Source of the DNA: Paenibacillus monticola
Lineage (GTDB): Bacteria > Bacillota > Bacilli > Paenibacillales > Paenibacillaceae
DNA: 64,000 nucleotides
NCBI RefSeq assembly: GCF_009664975.1
Contig: NZ_WJXB01000007.1
Span: 124,001-188,000 of the forward strand
Direction: 5' to 3'
Each line of letters opens with the position of its first letter. The first letter of the stretch is position 1. This document shows, one piece after another, positions 34,724 to 42,579 of the stretch. The notes beneath the pieces were generated by a model that saw only the letters and a list, made by a program, of their open reading frames with translations, was not told the DNA's origin and searched no databases. Both the position numbers and the translations under genes were made by a program.

Positions 34724-35023
34724 TTACAGCGTGGGCGCATCTAAAGCAGTCAGAATGTTCTTCAGGTCATGCTGGAATTGCTCCTTTACGTTCCACGGAT
34801 GATACCATTCACGCTCCAGCATATAATTCAGGATTTGTTCGTGGGTATCGATGGCTTCCTCCAACTGTCTCGTTAGAATCGCCTTGATTTCGGGTGTCCC
34901 GGTCTCGGTTACTGCCAGCGCATAGTTTCTCACACCGCTCTTCGCATTGATCAGAAAGTCCATCGCTATTACTTGATCGGTCAGGGTGTTCATGCCTGTT
35001 AAATGCTCAAGAATGAAGTTCAT
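34724..35023 (-). CDS. CotF-like spore coat protein
   Basis: A 99-aa helical protein (VIAMDFLINAKSGVRNYALA, EIKAILTRQLEEAIDTHEQI, YMLEREWYHPWNV) with the L....W..P pattern of the CotF/coat-F domain, a ferritin-like four-helix fold fragment. It overlaps the preceding 69-aa coat gene by 4 bp (ATGA). It is expressed in the mother cell in other spore formers, but no sigma-E or sigma-K promoter was clear enough here to report. Confidence 0.8.
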   Translation of the reverse strand: MNFILEHLTGMNTLTDQVIAMDFLINAKSGVRNYALAVTETGTPEIKAILTRQLEEAIDTHEQILNYMLEREWYHPWNVKEQFQHDLKNILTALDAPTL

Positions 35024-35229
35024 AGGTTCATCTCCTGTTCAACGGCTTGGGTCAGAATTGAACCCAACTCCTGCAACTGGCGAGTTGAGATTTCAGCATC
35101 TTGTTGCAGGATACTCTGTAAAGTCGGATCGGAAACTAATCCTTTCATCGTCTTTGCTTTGGTCATACATACTATTTTGAATGCTGCTAATTCGTGAACT
35201 TCTAGCGTTTCGTGCAAGGCATAGACCAT
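35020..35229 (-). CDS. Small CotF-related spore coat protein
   Basis: A 69-aa protein: ALHETLEVHELAAFKIVCMT, KTMKGLVSDPTLQSILQQDA, then RQLQELGSIL. It corresponds to the first two helices of a coat-F unit, whereas its neighbours carry the other half. It overlaps the upstream gene by 28 bp and the downstream one by 4 bp, so it belongs to the coat operon. Confidence 0.75.
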   Translation of the reverse strand: MVYALHETLEVHELAAFKIVCMTKAKTMKGLVSDPTLQSILQQDAEISTRQLQELGSILTQAVEQEMNL

Positions 35230-35582
35230 ATAGGAATTCCACCTTTACGTACAGCCTGTGAGGCAATCACGAAACCACCCATAGCACCACCATGCAATTT
35301 AAGACCCGCAGCCAGAGATTCAAGCGGAGACATTTTTCCGCTCATTCCTGAACAATCATCAGCCGAGAGCTGATCCAGTTGGTACTGCTTTTGAAGATCA
35401 TAAGGATGAAACCATTTCTTGCGGATCATAAGATCCGTAATTTCCTGGTGAAGCATTATGCCTTGCTGAAGCTGACTGCGCAGCAGGGCTCTGACATCAG
35501 GAGACACGCTTTCAGTTAGTGCTACTGCTGTGTTTTGAACCCCTTCTTTGGCGCGAAGAAGAAAATCTGTGGCAAACGTCAT
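35202..35582 (-). CDS. CotF-like spore coat protein
   Basis: A 126-aa protein with TDFLLRAKEGVQNTAVALTE, RALLRSQLQQGIMLHQEITD and KKWFHPYDLQKQYQ, the coat-F helix pattern, followed by a glycine- and serine-rich tail. Its start codon overlaps the stop of the 28-aa gene (ATGA). The C-terminal end overlaps the next coat gene by 28 bp, so the tail may be non-essential. Confidence 0.78.
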   Translation of the reverse strand: MTFATDFLLRAKEGVQNTAVALTESVSPDVRALLRSQLQQGIMLHQEITDLMIRKKWFHPYDLQKQYQLDQLSADDCSGMSGKMSPLESLAAGLKLHGGAMGGFVIASQAVRKGGIPIWSMPCTKR

Positions 35583-35665
35583 ATCGCCATTTCAGGCATA
35601 TTCAGCGCGTTAGCCGGGTCAACATAATCCATCTTCATGGGATCGGCCTGTTCCATTGTCATCAT
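35579..35665 (-). CDS. Tiny coat-operon protein (28 aa)
   Basis: ATG 35665 (or 35662) opens a 28-codon frame: MMTMEQADPMKMDYVDPANA then LNMPEMAI. GAGGTGG lies directly upstream and the stop overlaps the next gene in ATGA, so it fits exactly in the 90-bp space between two coat genes. It is methionine-rich (6-7 of 28) and acidic, with no hydrophobic helix. The function is unknown; it is likely a minor coat component. Confidence 0.7.
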   Translation of the reverse strand: MMTMEQADPMKMDYVDPANALNMPEMAI

Positions 35666-35672
35666 TTCCACC

Positions 35673-35924
35673 TCAATTTAAGATTGGTGTCGGTCGGAAT
35701 TCCGGGACAGGCGCATGAAAGGGAGCTTTGGCATATACAGCTTGCAGTTCGGCAATAGCTTGACTGGACTGCTCCACATCTTTCTGCATCAAATCTTTCA
35801 GTTCCTGATCGAATACCAGGCCTTGCATTAATTTGGACTTGGCTAAGCAAAGGGTTTTGAAGTTGATCGCTTCATGGATTTCAAGGGATTCATGAGCGGT
35901 TAATGTTTGCTGCTGATTGATCAT
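35673..35924 (-). CDS. CotF-related spore coat protein, first gene of the coat operon
   Basis: An 83-aa protein: TLTAHESLEIHEAINFKTLC, KSKLMQGLVFDQELKDLMQK, DVEQSSQAIAELQAVYA, then a proline-rich tail (APVPEFRPTP). It is similar in pattern to the 69-aa gene downstream, so the operon holds two half-unit pairs (short N-half, longer C-half). AGAAGGTGGATAT precedes the ATG. Confidence 0.75.
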   Translation of the reverse strand: MINQQQTLTAHESLEIHEAINFKTLCLAKSKLMQGLVFDQELKDLMQKDVEQSSQAIAELQAVYAKAPFHAPVPEFRPTPILN

Positions 35925-36089
35925 ATATCCACCTTCTTTTACAATATTTCATCTGAGATATCTTGTCTCTCTAAATTGAACTTATTCATTGAAATATATC
36001 AAGAAGAAACGGGTCTTTTAAAACAAGGATAACTGCGAGATTTTTTGCGTCTTAACGACTCTGTCGTAACCAAATGATCAGGATTTGGC

Positions 36090-36425
36090 TCACCAATCAA
36101 TAGAGGTGGTTTTTTGTTGTGCAGTAGCAATAAACACAGCCGTAGGAGCAACTTTCATAACTTCCAATATCCACGCTTCCCTATGCATCCGCAGGCCGCA
36201 CGTTGATTCGCGTCTTTTCACTTTAATGGGGCAGTCAATAATCTTCTCCACCATTCCTTGATCAAAACAAGCGGCATGTGTAATCTTGAATTGGCTTAGA
36301 TCAATTGTCTCCGAACAGGGATTTCGCGGATTCTTAACTAGCACTTCCCCATCTTTCAGCCGGTTCATAAACCATTTCGAATAAAAACTAGGGATATCTG
36401 TCCGTGTACTCGCACTAATGATCAT
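36090..36425 (-). pseudogene. DUF1848 protein, internally deleted and frameshifted
   Basis: ATG 36425 (GGAGGGAAAGAAC upstream) begins the DUF1848 signature (MIISASTRTDIPSFYSKWFM, VLVKNPRNP). It jumps directly to C-terminal sequence (ITHAACFDQGMVEKI), losing roughly 170 residues. Past that the cysteine-rich end is split over three frames: NQRAACGCIG in one and SVDIGSYESCSYGCVYCYC in another. The parent family carries a C-terminal cysteine cluster that would bind an Fe-S centre. The product as encoded cannot be functional. Confidence 0.8.
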
Positions 36426-36609
36426 GTTCTTTCCCTCCAATTCTATATTACTCCTGGTTGCTTGACTTCGGAAGTTTACAGAGTGCGGTTTTCGATCATC
36501 CGATGACAATTTCAACCGGAATTGAAAAACGGTCTCCACAGAGAAAAGGATCTCAGAGCGGAATAATAAGCCGCCTGTGATCCTGCTATTGAATGTATAT
36601 TAAAATGAA

Positions 36610-37377
36610 TTAGAATACCTCGTAATTATAGCCATAGTTATTATCCCAATACGTTTGCCCACCAGCTGTATACGAAATCGAATATTTAACATTTGTAGCA
36701 CCCGGAACATTGAAACTGTAGTTCCATCTTTCAACACTATTGAAATTATTCAAGGAGCCATTATAAGTGGAGTAGCCCTCATGAGTCGTTGCCCAGTCGT
36801 CCGTTGTGTACAGTATTTTTACTGTTTTTGTCGGATTCAGGTTTTTCACATAGATATTTCCGCTAAAATCACCATTGCTCAGAGTACTATTGGCATTAAG
36901 CACATTTGGTGATCCCAAAATCACAGAACTTAGGGGGACTGTGTGATTCACTTCATTGTAATAATTCGCTCCTCCGTTGTTATCCCAATAGGTTTGGTTA
37001 TTCACATCGTATTTGATTGCAAATTTTATGAAGCTCAGATTCTTCAACTCGGAATGTTCTGTTGTAGAATCAGTTCTGGAAATGCTAAAATGCCATTTCT
37101 CACGGTTTACATCCGCCGTCCCAACATAAGACGCACTCGTATCATACCAATTTGTGTTATCTGTCGTGTAGTGGACAGTCACATTCTTCACGGGTCCCAG
37201 ATTAGCAACTTCAATATTGCCGCTGAATCCGACATATCCAGGTTTATAAATGACGCTGACATCCGAGTCAATAAGCTTGACCTCATTACCGCTGGCAAAT
37301 GCCGATCCGGCAAAGGATACACAAAAAATCAGAGTAAACATCATCAATCCAGCAAAAAGTTTTTTCATTGCTTTCAC
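36610..37377 (-). CDS. Secreted protein with two tandem CBM21-like domains
   Basis: A 255-aa protein with a signal peptide (KKLFAGLMMFTLIFCVSFAG, cleavage near SAFA-S, residue 29) and two repeats of about 105 residues. Each has GNIEVANLGPVKNVTVHYTT or GNIYVKNLNPTKTVKILYTT and ends in Y(D/T)...QTYWDNN(G/Y)G.NY. This is the CBM21-type starch-binding pattern. No catalytic domain is attached. It probably binds alpha-glucan outside the cell or on the surface. The start is GTG 37377, with GAGGAG 8 nt upstream. No amylase gene adjoins it. Confidence 0.8.
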   Translation of the reverse strand: MKAMKKLFAGLMMFTLIFCVSFAGSAFASGNEVKLIDSDVSVIYKPGYVGFSGNIEVANLGPVKNVTVHYTTDNTNWYDTSASYVGTADVNREKWHFSISRTDSTTEHSELKNLSFIKFAIKYDVNNQTYWDNNGGANYYNEVNHTVPLSSVILGSPNVLNANSTLSNGDFSGNIYVKNLNPTKTVKILYTTDDWATTHEGYSTYNGSLNNFNSVERWNYSFNVPGATNVKYSISYTAGGQTYWDNNYGYNYEVF

Positions 37378-37904
37378 AGTTATCTCTCCTCTAATTATAA
37401 ATTTTCACATCTGAATCTGAGCCGACAAGGAAGACATATATTTGTACGCGTTATTGTTCTTTCATTCCTCCTTTAAGGTTTTGAAAACAAAATGTAATTT
37501 ACGGAAATACATTCATTTCCTTTTAAAACAATAGCTTTATTTGTTCTTGGTGTAAATAGTAAATAAGTAACATATTTTATATATTAAGTAATAATATATT
37601 TTGTCATAAAAAGTCTAAATAACAGGAATGCAGCACAAAAATCCCTTGAAGACAATCGACATTCTGCTCAAGGGATTTTGATAAAAAGCTATATCTTGAT
37701 TAGCCGCAAAAAAGGTCACACAAATGAGATTACCTTAAATTTTAAATTCCATTAGGTCTAAAACTTTCTCTAAGCTTTTCAGCGAGAATCACTCTCCTCT
37801 ATTAAATTCCCTACATAAGATGTAACTCCTCCCGACCCAAAGAGACCACCCAAGAAGTCATCCTTCTTTATAGTGGTCTCTATCATATCAACGTTAATGA
37901 GATC
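37378..37904. other. Intergenic region with two hairpins, no gene
   Basis: About 530 bp, AT-rich. It contains a 12-bp hairpin AAAATCCCTTGA / TCAAGGGATTTT (37637-37679) and the hydF2 terminator (37841-37881). The right part near 37400-37560 should hold the promoter of the CBM21 gene. No open frame resembles a protein. Confidence 0.6.
37841..37881 (-). terminator. Terminator after the second hydF
   Basis: AGAGACCAC (37841-37849) pairs with GTGGTCTCT (37873-37881), with an inner AAGAAG/CTTCTT pairing, about 25 bp after the hydF2 stop. Confidence 0.7.
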
Positions 37905-39170
37905 TTACTCCGACAAGCTTTCATCCCAAACCAGACGGGCCAGTGGAAACGGGGAAATAGCTCTCTCCAAAATACCCTGGACATGTGCAATCGCAACGCC
38001 ATAGTTGACGATCGGAACTCCAGCCTCTACCGCTTGCTCCACGCGCCAGAGCATCTGGCGGCGATTCATCATGCATCCGCCACAATGAACGATCAGCGCG
38101 TAGTCTTTCACGTTATTCGGGAATTCCATCCCATTCGCAAAATCGAACTGTATCTGTTTCCCAGTGGCCTGACGAATCCAACGTGGAAGCTTCACTTTGC
38201 CGATATCATCTGGCTGCTGGTGATGTGTACAGGCTTCTGCGATCAGTACTCTGTCGCCATCTTGCAGTCGATCTATCGCCCGGGCGCCCCTAACCATCTC
38301 TTCCAGATCACCTTTGTTCCGGGCAAACAAAATCGAGAATGAGGTCAGCGGAATATCCTTTGGCGTATCTGCTGCAACCTTCAGGAATACCTGTGAATCT
38401 GTGATGATAAGTCGCGGCTTCTTGCCAAGACTCTCAAGTGTTTCTTTCAGCTCATATTCTTTGGTAACAACCGCAATGGCGTCACTCTCCAGAATGTCAC
38501 GAATGGTCTGCTGCTGTGGAAGAATTAATCGGCCTTTCGGCGCTGCTTTATCAATCGGCACCACCAACACTACCAAATCTCCTGGAGAGATTAGGTCACC
38601 GACTATGCGGAATTTATCATCCTCGTCGGGTACAGCAGCGATCAGCTCTTTTTTGAGGTGCCCCATCCCTTGCTGTTCTAATGCAGATATTGGGATGACC
38701 TTAAACCCCAGTTCCTCCGTAACCTGGTTAACTAGAGCTGTTAGGTCGTCCGCATGGGATACGTTCGTGTTTGTTAACAGATCAATTTTATTTAAAAGAA
38801 CAAGAGTTGGAATAGCCCGGCTGCGAACGATCTCGGCAATTCGCTGATCGAATGGGGTCACTCCACAAGCAGCATCAATTACCAGCAAGGCCACGTCAGT
38901 CTTGTTTAGAACTTCAAGTGTCTTCTTCTTCCGCAGCTCCCCAAGCTCTCCTTCATCATCCAAGCCTGCCGTATCTATCAATACAACCGGCCCAAGTGGA
39001 AGCAGCTCCATGGATTTGTATACGGGATCTGTCGTTGTCCCTTTAACGGGAGACACGACAGCGATATTTTGTTTGGTTATGGCATTAATAATGCTTGATT
39101 TACCTGTGTTGCGCTTGCCGAATAAGGCGATGTGCAAGCGACTTGAGCGTGGGGTAGCGTTCATACTCAC
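37905..39170 (-). CDS. hydF: HydF-type [FeFe]-hydrogenase maturation GTPase, second copy
   Basis: A 421-aa protein. The N-terminal GTPase domain has GKRNTGKSS (P-loop), GTTTDP, DTAGLDD and NKID. A dimerisation domain and a C-terminal [4Fe-4S] domain with EACTHH and HCGGCMMNRRQM follow; Cys, His and the HCxxC are the cluster ligands of HydF. It is a complete protein, not a decayed copy. It differs clearly from the operonic HydF, for example a canonical NKID versus AKTD in the other. GTG 39170 has AGGAG 8 nt upstream; ATG 39164 is in frame. It is transcribed separately from aspA, from a region full of palindromes. Confidence 0.92.
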   Translation of the reverse strand: MSMNATPRSSRLHIALFGKRNTGKSSIINAITKQNIAVVSPVKGTTTDPVYKSMELLPLGPVVLIDTAGLDDEGELGELRKKKTLEVLNKTDVALLVIDAACGVTPFDQRIAEIVRSRAIPTLVLLNKIDLLTNTNVSHADDLTALVNQVTEELGFKVIPISALEQQGMGHLKKELIAAVPDEDDKFRIVGDLISPGDLVVLVVPIDKAAPKGRLILPQQQTIRDILESDAIAVVTKEYELKETLESLGKKPRLIITDSQVFLKVAADTPKDIPLTSFSILFARNKGDLEEMVRGARAIDRLQDGDRVLIAEACTHHQQPDDIGKVKLPRWIRQATGKQIQFDFANGMEFPNNVKDYALIVHCGGCMMNRRQMLWRVEQAVEAGVPIVNYGVAIAHVQGILERAISPFPLARLVWDESLSE

Positions 39171-39219
39171 GCTGATCTCTCCTTTAAGCAGACCCGTTAA
39201 CTCCGGTCTCCACTTATAT

Positions 39220-39235
39220 GCCGGGTATACCCGGC
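39220..39235. promoter_or_regulatory. 16-bp perfect palindrome upstream of hydF2
   Basis: GCCGGGTATACCCGGC is perfectly symmetric and lies 50 bp before the hydF2 start. It may be a repressor site or an RNA hairpin. The GTATAC centre is common in GntR-family operators. Confidence 0.45.
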
Positions 39236-39437
39236 TTGGTCACTTGAAATATAAGAATCTTACTAAAAGCACGACGAAGTCGTTTCTTCTTGAAAGATAA
39301 GATACCCATGCCGCAAATCTACTGGCTCAACGCCATAATCAGCTCTTGATAAAAAACCTAAATAGTTAAAACACTCATGGAGCAAATTCTTAGTGATGTA
39401 ACTGATATTCTCAACCAATTGCTCTCCAGTGAAAATT

Positions 39438-39606
39438 TTGTATAATATACAATAATATTCGTTATATCTACTCCACAAGTAGGAATTGTTGTATGAAATA
39501 CAACTTTCTCATGTTGCAGAGTTCCTTTTTAAGTAAATTGTTGTATTACATACAGCAATTTAACATTAATCGGCTATTACCGAGAGAGATGTTGTAAAAA
39601 ATACAA
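39438..39606. promoter_or_regulatory. Array of four evenly spaced palindromic operators, TTGTAT-N3-ATACAA
   Basis: Four sites: 39438-39452 (TTGTAT AAT ATACAA), 39489-39503 (TTGTAT GAA ATACAA), 39541-39555 (TTGTAT TAC ATACAG) and 39592-39606 (TTGTAA AAA ATACAA). Their centres are 39445, 39496, 39548 and 39599, so the spacing is 51, 52 and 51 bp, close to five helical turns. The first site contains TATAAT. The array lies 270-440 bp upstream of hydF2 and downstream of aspA. The regulator is unknown. Confidence 0.75.
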
Positions 39607-39609
39607 CAT

Positions 39610-39911
39610 TTAGCCGACATCCGCTGCTCCCAGTCCATACTCTCGACTTCTCTCCATTCATTAACTAATACCAATGATGAAGTTCTTCCTCTCCCCAATA
39701 AGACGTGAGCATGGAAGCTTAGGAAGCCGTTTAGAGAACACGGAGGCAGTCAACGATGTCTGTTGGGAGTCTAAGCACACGGAGGAAATCGCGATGATTC
39801 CGTCTCCATTCACTTGTGAGCAACAGCGGCCCAAGCCCCATACCAATTCCCTATCCTGCTCAGAAAGTATGGATGTAGACAAGGACCTGAGGCGGAGCCT
39901 CGGGTTTTCTT
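39610..39911 (+). ncRNA. Possible plus-strand transcript ending in a strong terminator
   Basis: About 300 bp between the operator array and the end of aspA has no convincing gene, but ends in a plus-strand terminator: ACCTGAGGC (39885-39893), GGA, GCCTCGGGT (39897-39905), TTTCTT. A terminator in this direction needs a rightward transcript, for which the array could be the control region. Short frames on both strands have no family resemblance. It could also be a small-protein gene or simply block antisense transcription into aspA. Confidence 0.35.
39885..39911 (+). terminator. Plus-strand terminator abutting the 3' end of aspA
   Basis: A 9-bp GC-rich stem with a GGA loop and TTTTCTT at its plus-strand 3' end. 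The minus-strand side has no U-tract, so it is oriented against aspA. Confidence 0.7.
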
Positions 39912-41292
39912 AATAGAGACTCAGAATCTTATCGATCTGCGCCTCCGGGAGAATCTGCGCCTCTAGCAACACCTGGCGCACCGTTTTGCCTTCTAACTTG
40001 GCCTGTTTGGCAATCGCTGCACTTTTCTCATATCCGATGTGGCTTACTAATGCAGTAGCCAGCACAGCAGAGGTTTCTACCCATTCGCGACATCGATCAG
40101 CATGAATAACAATCCCACGCACACAGCGGTCTTCGAACAGCCGGACGACATTAGTCAGGATCTCTAAGGATTCCAGAAGCGCATCCGCGATCAGCGGCAT
40201 AAAAGCGTTAAGCTCCAGCTGTCCAGCTGCAGCCGCCATCGTTACTGCCGTATCATTGGCAATGACACGCATAGCAACAAGACCGGTCATCTCTGCTATC
40301 ACTGGATTTATTTTGCCCGGCATAATCGAGGAACCCACCTGCACCGCCGGCAATCCTAGCTCTCCAAAGCCGCCTGTCGGGCCGCTTGCCAGCAGCCGCA
40401 GGTCACTGGAAATTTTCAAGAGATTAACGGAAGCGGCCTTCAACAGACCGGATACTTCAACAAAAATATCCATATTCTGCGTGGAGTCCATCGGATATTC
40501 GCTCCGTGCCAGTCCGTAACCAGTCAAATCTTGCAACAGATCGGTGATATAAAACGTATATTTCGGCGGTGCATTAAGTCCTGTTCCAATGGCTGTCGCT
40601 CCAATATTGACCTCTCGCAGCCGTTCTTCAACCTTGTATATCCGCCAACGATCTCGGGCTATGGCTTTGGCGTAGGCTCCGAAGCCTTGCCCTGCCGTCA
40701 TCGGCAAGGCATCCATTAGCTCCGTACGACCCAGCTTGAGAACGTTTGCGAATTCCTCTTCTTTCTCCTGAAGGGCTTCCTGCAGGGAAGCAAAGGCTTG
40801 ACTTAACTGCCGAACCAGACCGATAGCAGCCATTCTTAGCGCAGTTGGATATACATCATTAGTGGATTGGCAGCAGTTGACGTGGTCCAGAGGATGTACC
40901 CGTGAATACGCTCCCAAGGCTCCACCCATGAGTTCATTTGCGCGGTTAGCTATAACCTCGTTCACATTCATATTCGTGGAAGTCCCAGCCCCACCTTGCA
41001 AAGCATCCACAGTAAATTGCCCCCTGTAACCGCCTGCTAGAAGTTCATCACAGGCTTGCACGATAGACTGAGCTATTTCTGCTGGATAGGTATTCAGCTT
41101 CAGATGAGCCAGCGCTGCTGCCTTTTTCACCATAACTAAACTATGGATTAGATGAGCGTTAACAGCTCTACCGCTTACAGGGAAATTGTCCATGGCCCGA
41201 GCTGTATGAATACCGTAATAAGCAGCCGCTGGGATATCCTTTGCACCTAATGCATCCTGTTCACTGCGGGAATGATTTCGGGATTCCTCCAT
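39910..41292 (-). CDS. aspA: Aspartate ammonia-lyase (aspartase)
   Basis: A protein of about 460 aa of the fumarase/aspartase superfamily: AYYGIHTARAMDNFPVSG, GGAGTSTNMNVNEVIANRA, CQSTNDVYPTALR and the signature GSSIMPGKINPV. It converts L-aspartate to fumarate and ammonia. ATG 41292 has GAGGAC about 10 nt upstream; GTG 41322 would add 10 residues but is 15 nt from its nearest AGGAGAGG. It follows hydF in the hydrogenase operon. Aspartase genes occur beside hyd maturation genes in other anaerobes, and a role in supplying ammonia for the bridging dithiomethylamine ligand of the H-cluster is an attractive inference. Ordinary fumarate production is the alternative. Confidence 0.92.
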   Translation of the reverse strand: MEESRNHSRSEQDALGAKDIPAAAYYGIHTARAMDNFPVSGRAVNAHLIHSLVMVKKAAALAHLKLNTYPAEIAQSIVQACDELLAGGYRGQFTVDALQGGAGTSTNMNVNEVIANRANELMGGALGAYSRVHPLDHVNCCQSTNDVYPTALRMAAIGLVRQLSQAFASLQEALQEKEEEFANVLKLGRTELMDALPMTAGQGFGAYAKAIARDRWRIYKVEERLREVNIGATAIGTGLNAPPKYTFYITDLLQDLTGYGLARSEYPMDSTQNMDIFVEVSGLLKAASVNLLKISSDLRLLASGPTGGFGELGLPAVQVGSSIMPGKINPVIAEMTGLVAMRVIANDTAVTMAAAAGQLELNAFMPLIADALLESLEILTNVVRLFEDRCVRGIVIHADRCREWVETSAVLATALVSHIGYEKSAAIAKQAKLEGKTVRQVLLEAQILPEAQIDKILSLY

Positions 41293-41349
41293 ACCAAGGC
41301 CGTCCTCTACTAGCGGATGCACCGCCGATTATTTATACCTCTCCTACGC

Positions 41350-42552
41350 TCAAGCCTCCACTTGCAGGACTTCCAGCACACGCGGTAGAATTCCCCGGAA
41401 ATAAGCAAACGCAATGCCATAATTGGTGATGGGCACACCTTGCTCCCCTGATTTCATCAGGCGCATCATCAGTTGTTTACGGTTAAATATACAACCTCCA
41501 CAGTGAACAATCAGTTTATACTCAGATATATTGTCAGGGAATTCCGGGCCTACACTCGTAGTGATATCCAGACCGCCACCAGCCATTTCCTGAAGCTTGG
41601 CATGAACTAACACACGGTCAATCTCTCCATTATGCGGGTGATGAATACAGGCCTCTGACAGCAGAACCTTGTCTCCAGGTTTCAAACTTGAGATCACTTC
41701 GGCACCTGCCACAAACGTATCCAAGTCGCCTTTGAAGCGGGCCATCAGGATCGCAAAGGTAGTTAGCGGCACATTAGCGGGAATGATCTCGTTCACTTTA
41801 TCAAATACCTGGGAATCGGTAATGACAAGGTTCGGTAAGCCATTTAAGCGCGTGAGCAATTCGGGCAATTCTTCTTCCGTAACAGACAAGGCTATAGCGT
41901 GATGATCGAGCAGATCCCGAAGGATTTGCTGTTGCGAAGCAACCAGCCGATATTTGGGAGCAGGGATCAACTCAGGCATAACCATAAGAACCAGATCCCC
42001 ATAGTTGACCAGATCACCCACAATACTGGATCTTTCAAATTCAGCCGGAGCAAATTCACCTATGGCGTGGCGAAGACTTCCAAGGTTGGTGTTTCTCTTC
42101 ACGCTAATCTTGACGATGGGGATGTTCTTCAATGATGTCTTTAAAGAATCAATATCTACATAATGATCATCCGTTTTGGCAATAACCCCGATGACTGGGA
42201 TATTCCGTTTAGCCAGCTCGTGAACCCATTCTTTTTCCAGCTTATAGTCATCGGACTCTTCCGAGAAGATCATGATCCCAAGATCGGTTAAATCCATAAC
42301 CTCTCTGGTCTTCTGAACCCGGAATAGGCCCTGGTCTGTATCATCATCAATTCCGGGTGTATCCACGATTATGGTGGGACCCAGCTTTTTCATCTCTAAA
42401 TATTGGAAAATCGGTTCAGTCGTTGTTCCCGGCTCATCGCTAACCAGTAAAGTCGTCTTCCCGGTGAGTGCGTTAATCAGACTCGATTTCCCGGAATTTC
42501 TCCGTCCATAAACGGCAATGTGCATCTTGTTCGATTGTGGTGTAAACTGCAT
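41350..42552 (-). CDS. hydF: HydF, [FeFe]-hydrogenase maturation GTPase, operonic copy
   Basis: A 400-aa protein with P-loop GRRNSGKSS, GTTTEP, DTPGIDDD, AKTD (in place of NKxD), then the C-terminal cluster domain with EACIHH and HCGGCIFNRKQL. HydF is the scaffold that assembles the 2Fe subcluster made by HydE and HydG and hands it to HydA. AAAGGAGAGATTCGCT precedes the ATG. It lies between hydG (27 bp upstream) and aspA, in the same direction. Confidence 0.94.
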   Translation of the reverse strand: MQFTPQSNKMHIAVYGRRNSGKSSLINALTGKTTLLVSDEPGTTTEPIFQYLEMKKLGPTIIVDTPGIDDDTDQGLFRVQKTREVMDLTDLGIMIFSEESDDYKLEKEWVHELAKRNIPVIGVIAKTDDHYVDIDSLKTSLKNIPIVKISVKRNTNLGSLRHAIGEFAPAEFERSSIVGDLVNYGDLVLMVMPELIPAPKYRLVASQQQILRDLLDHHAIALSVTEEELPELLTRLNGLPNLVITDSQVFDKVNEIIPANVPLTTFAILMARFKGDLDTFVAGAEVISSLKPGDKVLLSEACIHHPHNGEIDRVLVHAKLQEMAGGGLDITTSVGPEFPDNISEYKLIVHCGGCIFNRKQLMMRLMKSGEQGVPITNYGIAFAYFRGILPRVLEVLQVEA

Positions 42553-42579
42553 AGCGAATCTCTCCTTTAGATTGGATCT

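Noticed and set aside
37637..37679. Hairpin as terminator of an unseen gene
   Set aside because: No U-tract and no gene on either side that would end there; recorded only as a hairpin.
39263..39478. 71-codon minus-strand frame upstream of hydF2
   Set aside because: Starts at TTG without a ribosome site, covers one of the operators, and resembles no protein; kept as regulatory DNA.
39438..39606. Array interpreted as Rex or FNR sites
   Set aside because: Rex sites are TTGTGAA-N4-TTCACAA and FNR sites TGTGA-N6-TCACA; the four sites have TTGTAT-N3-ATACAA instead.
39661..39882. 73-codon minus-strand frame between aspA and the operator array
   Set aside because: No ribosome site or family resemblance, and it faces a terminator oriented the other way.
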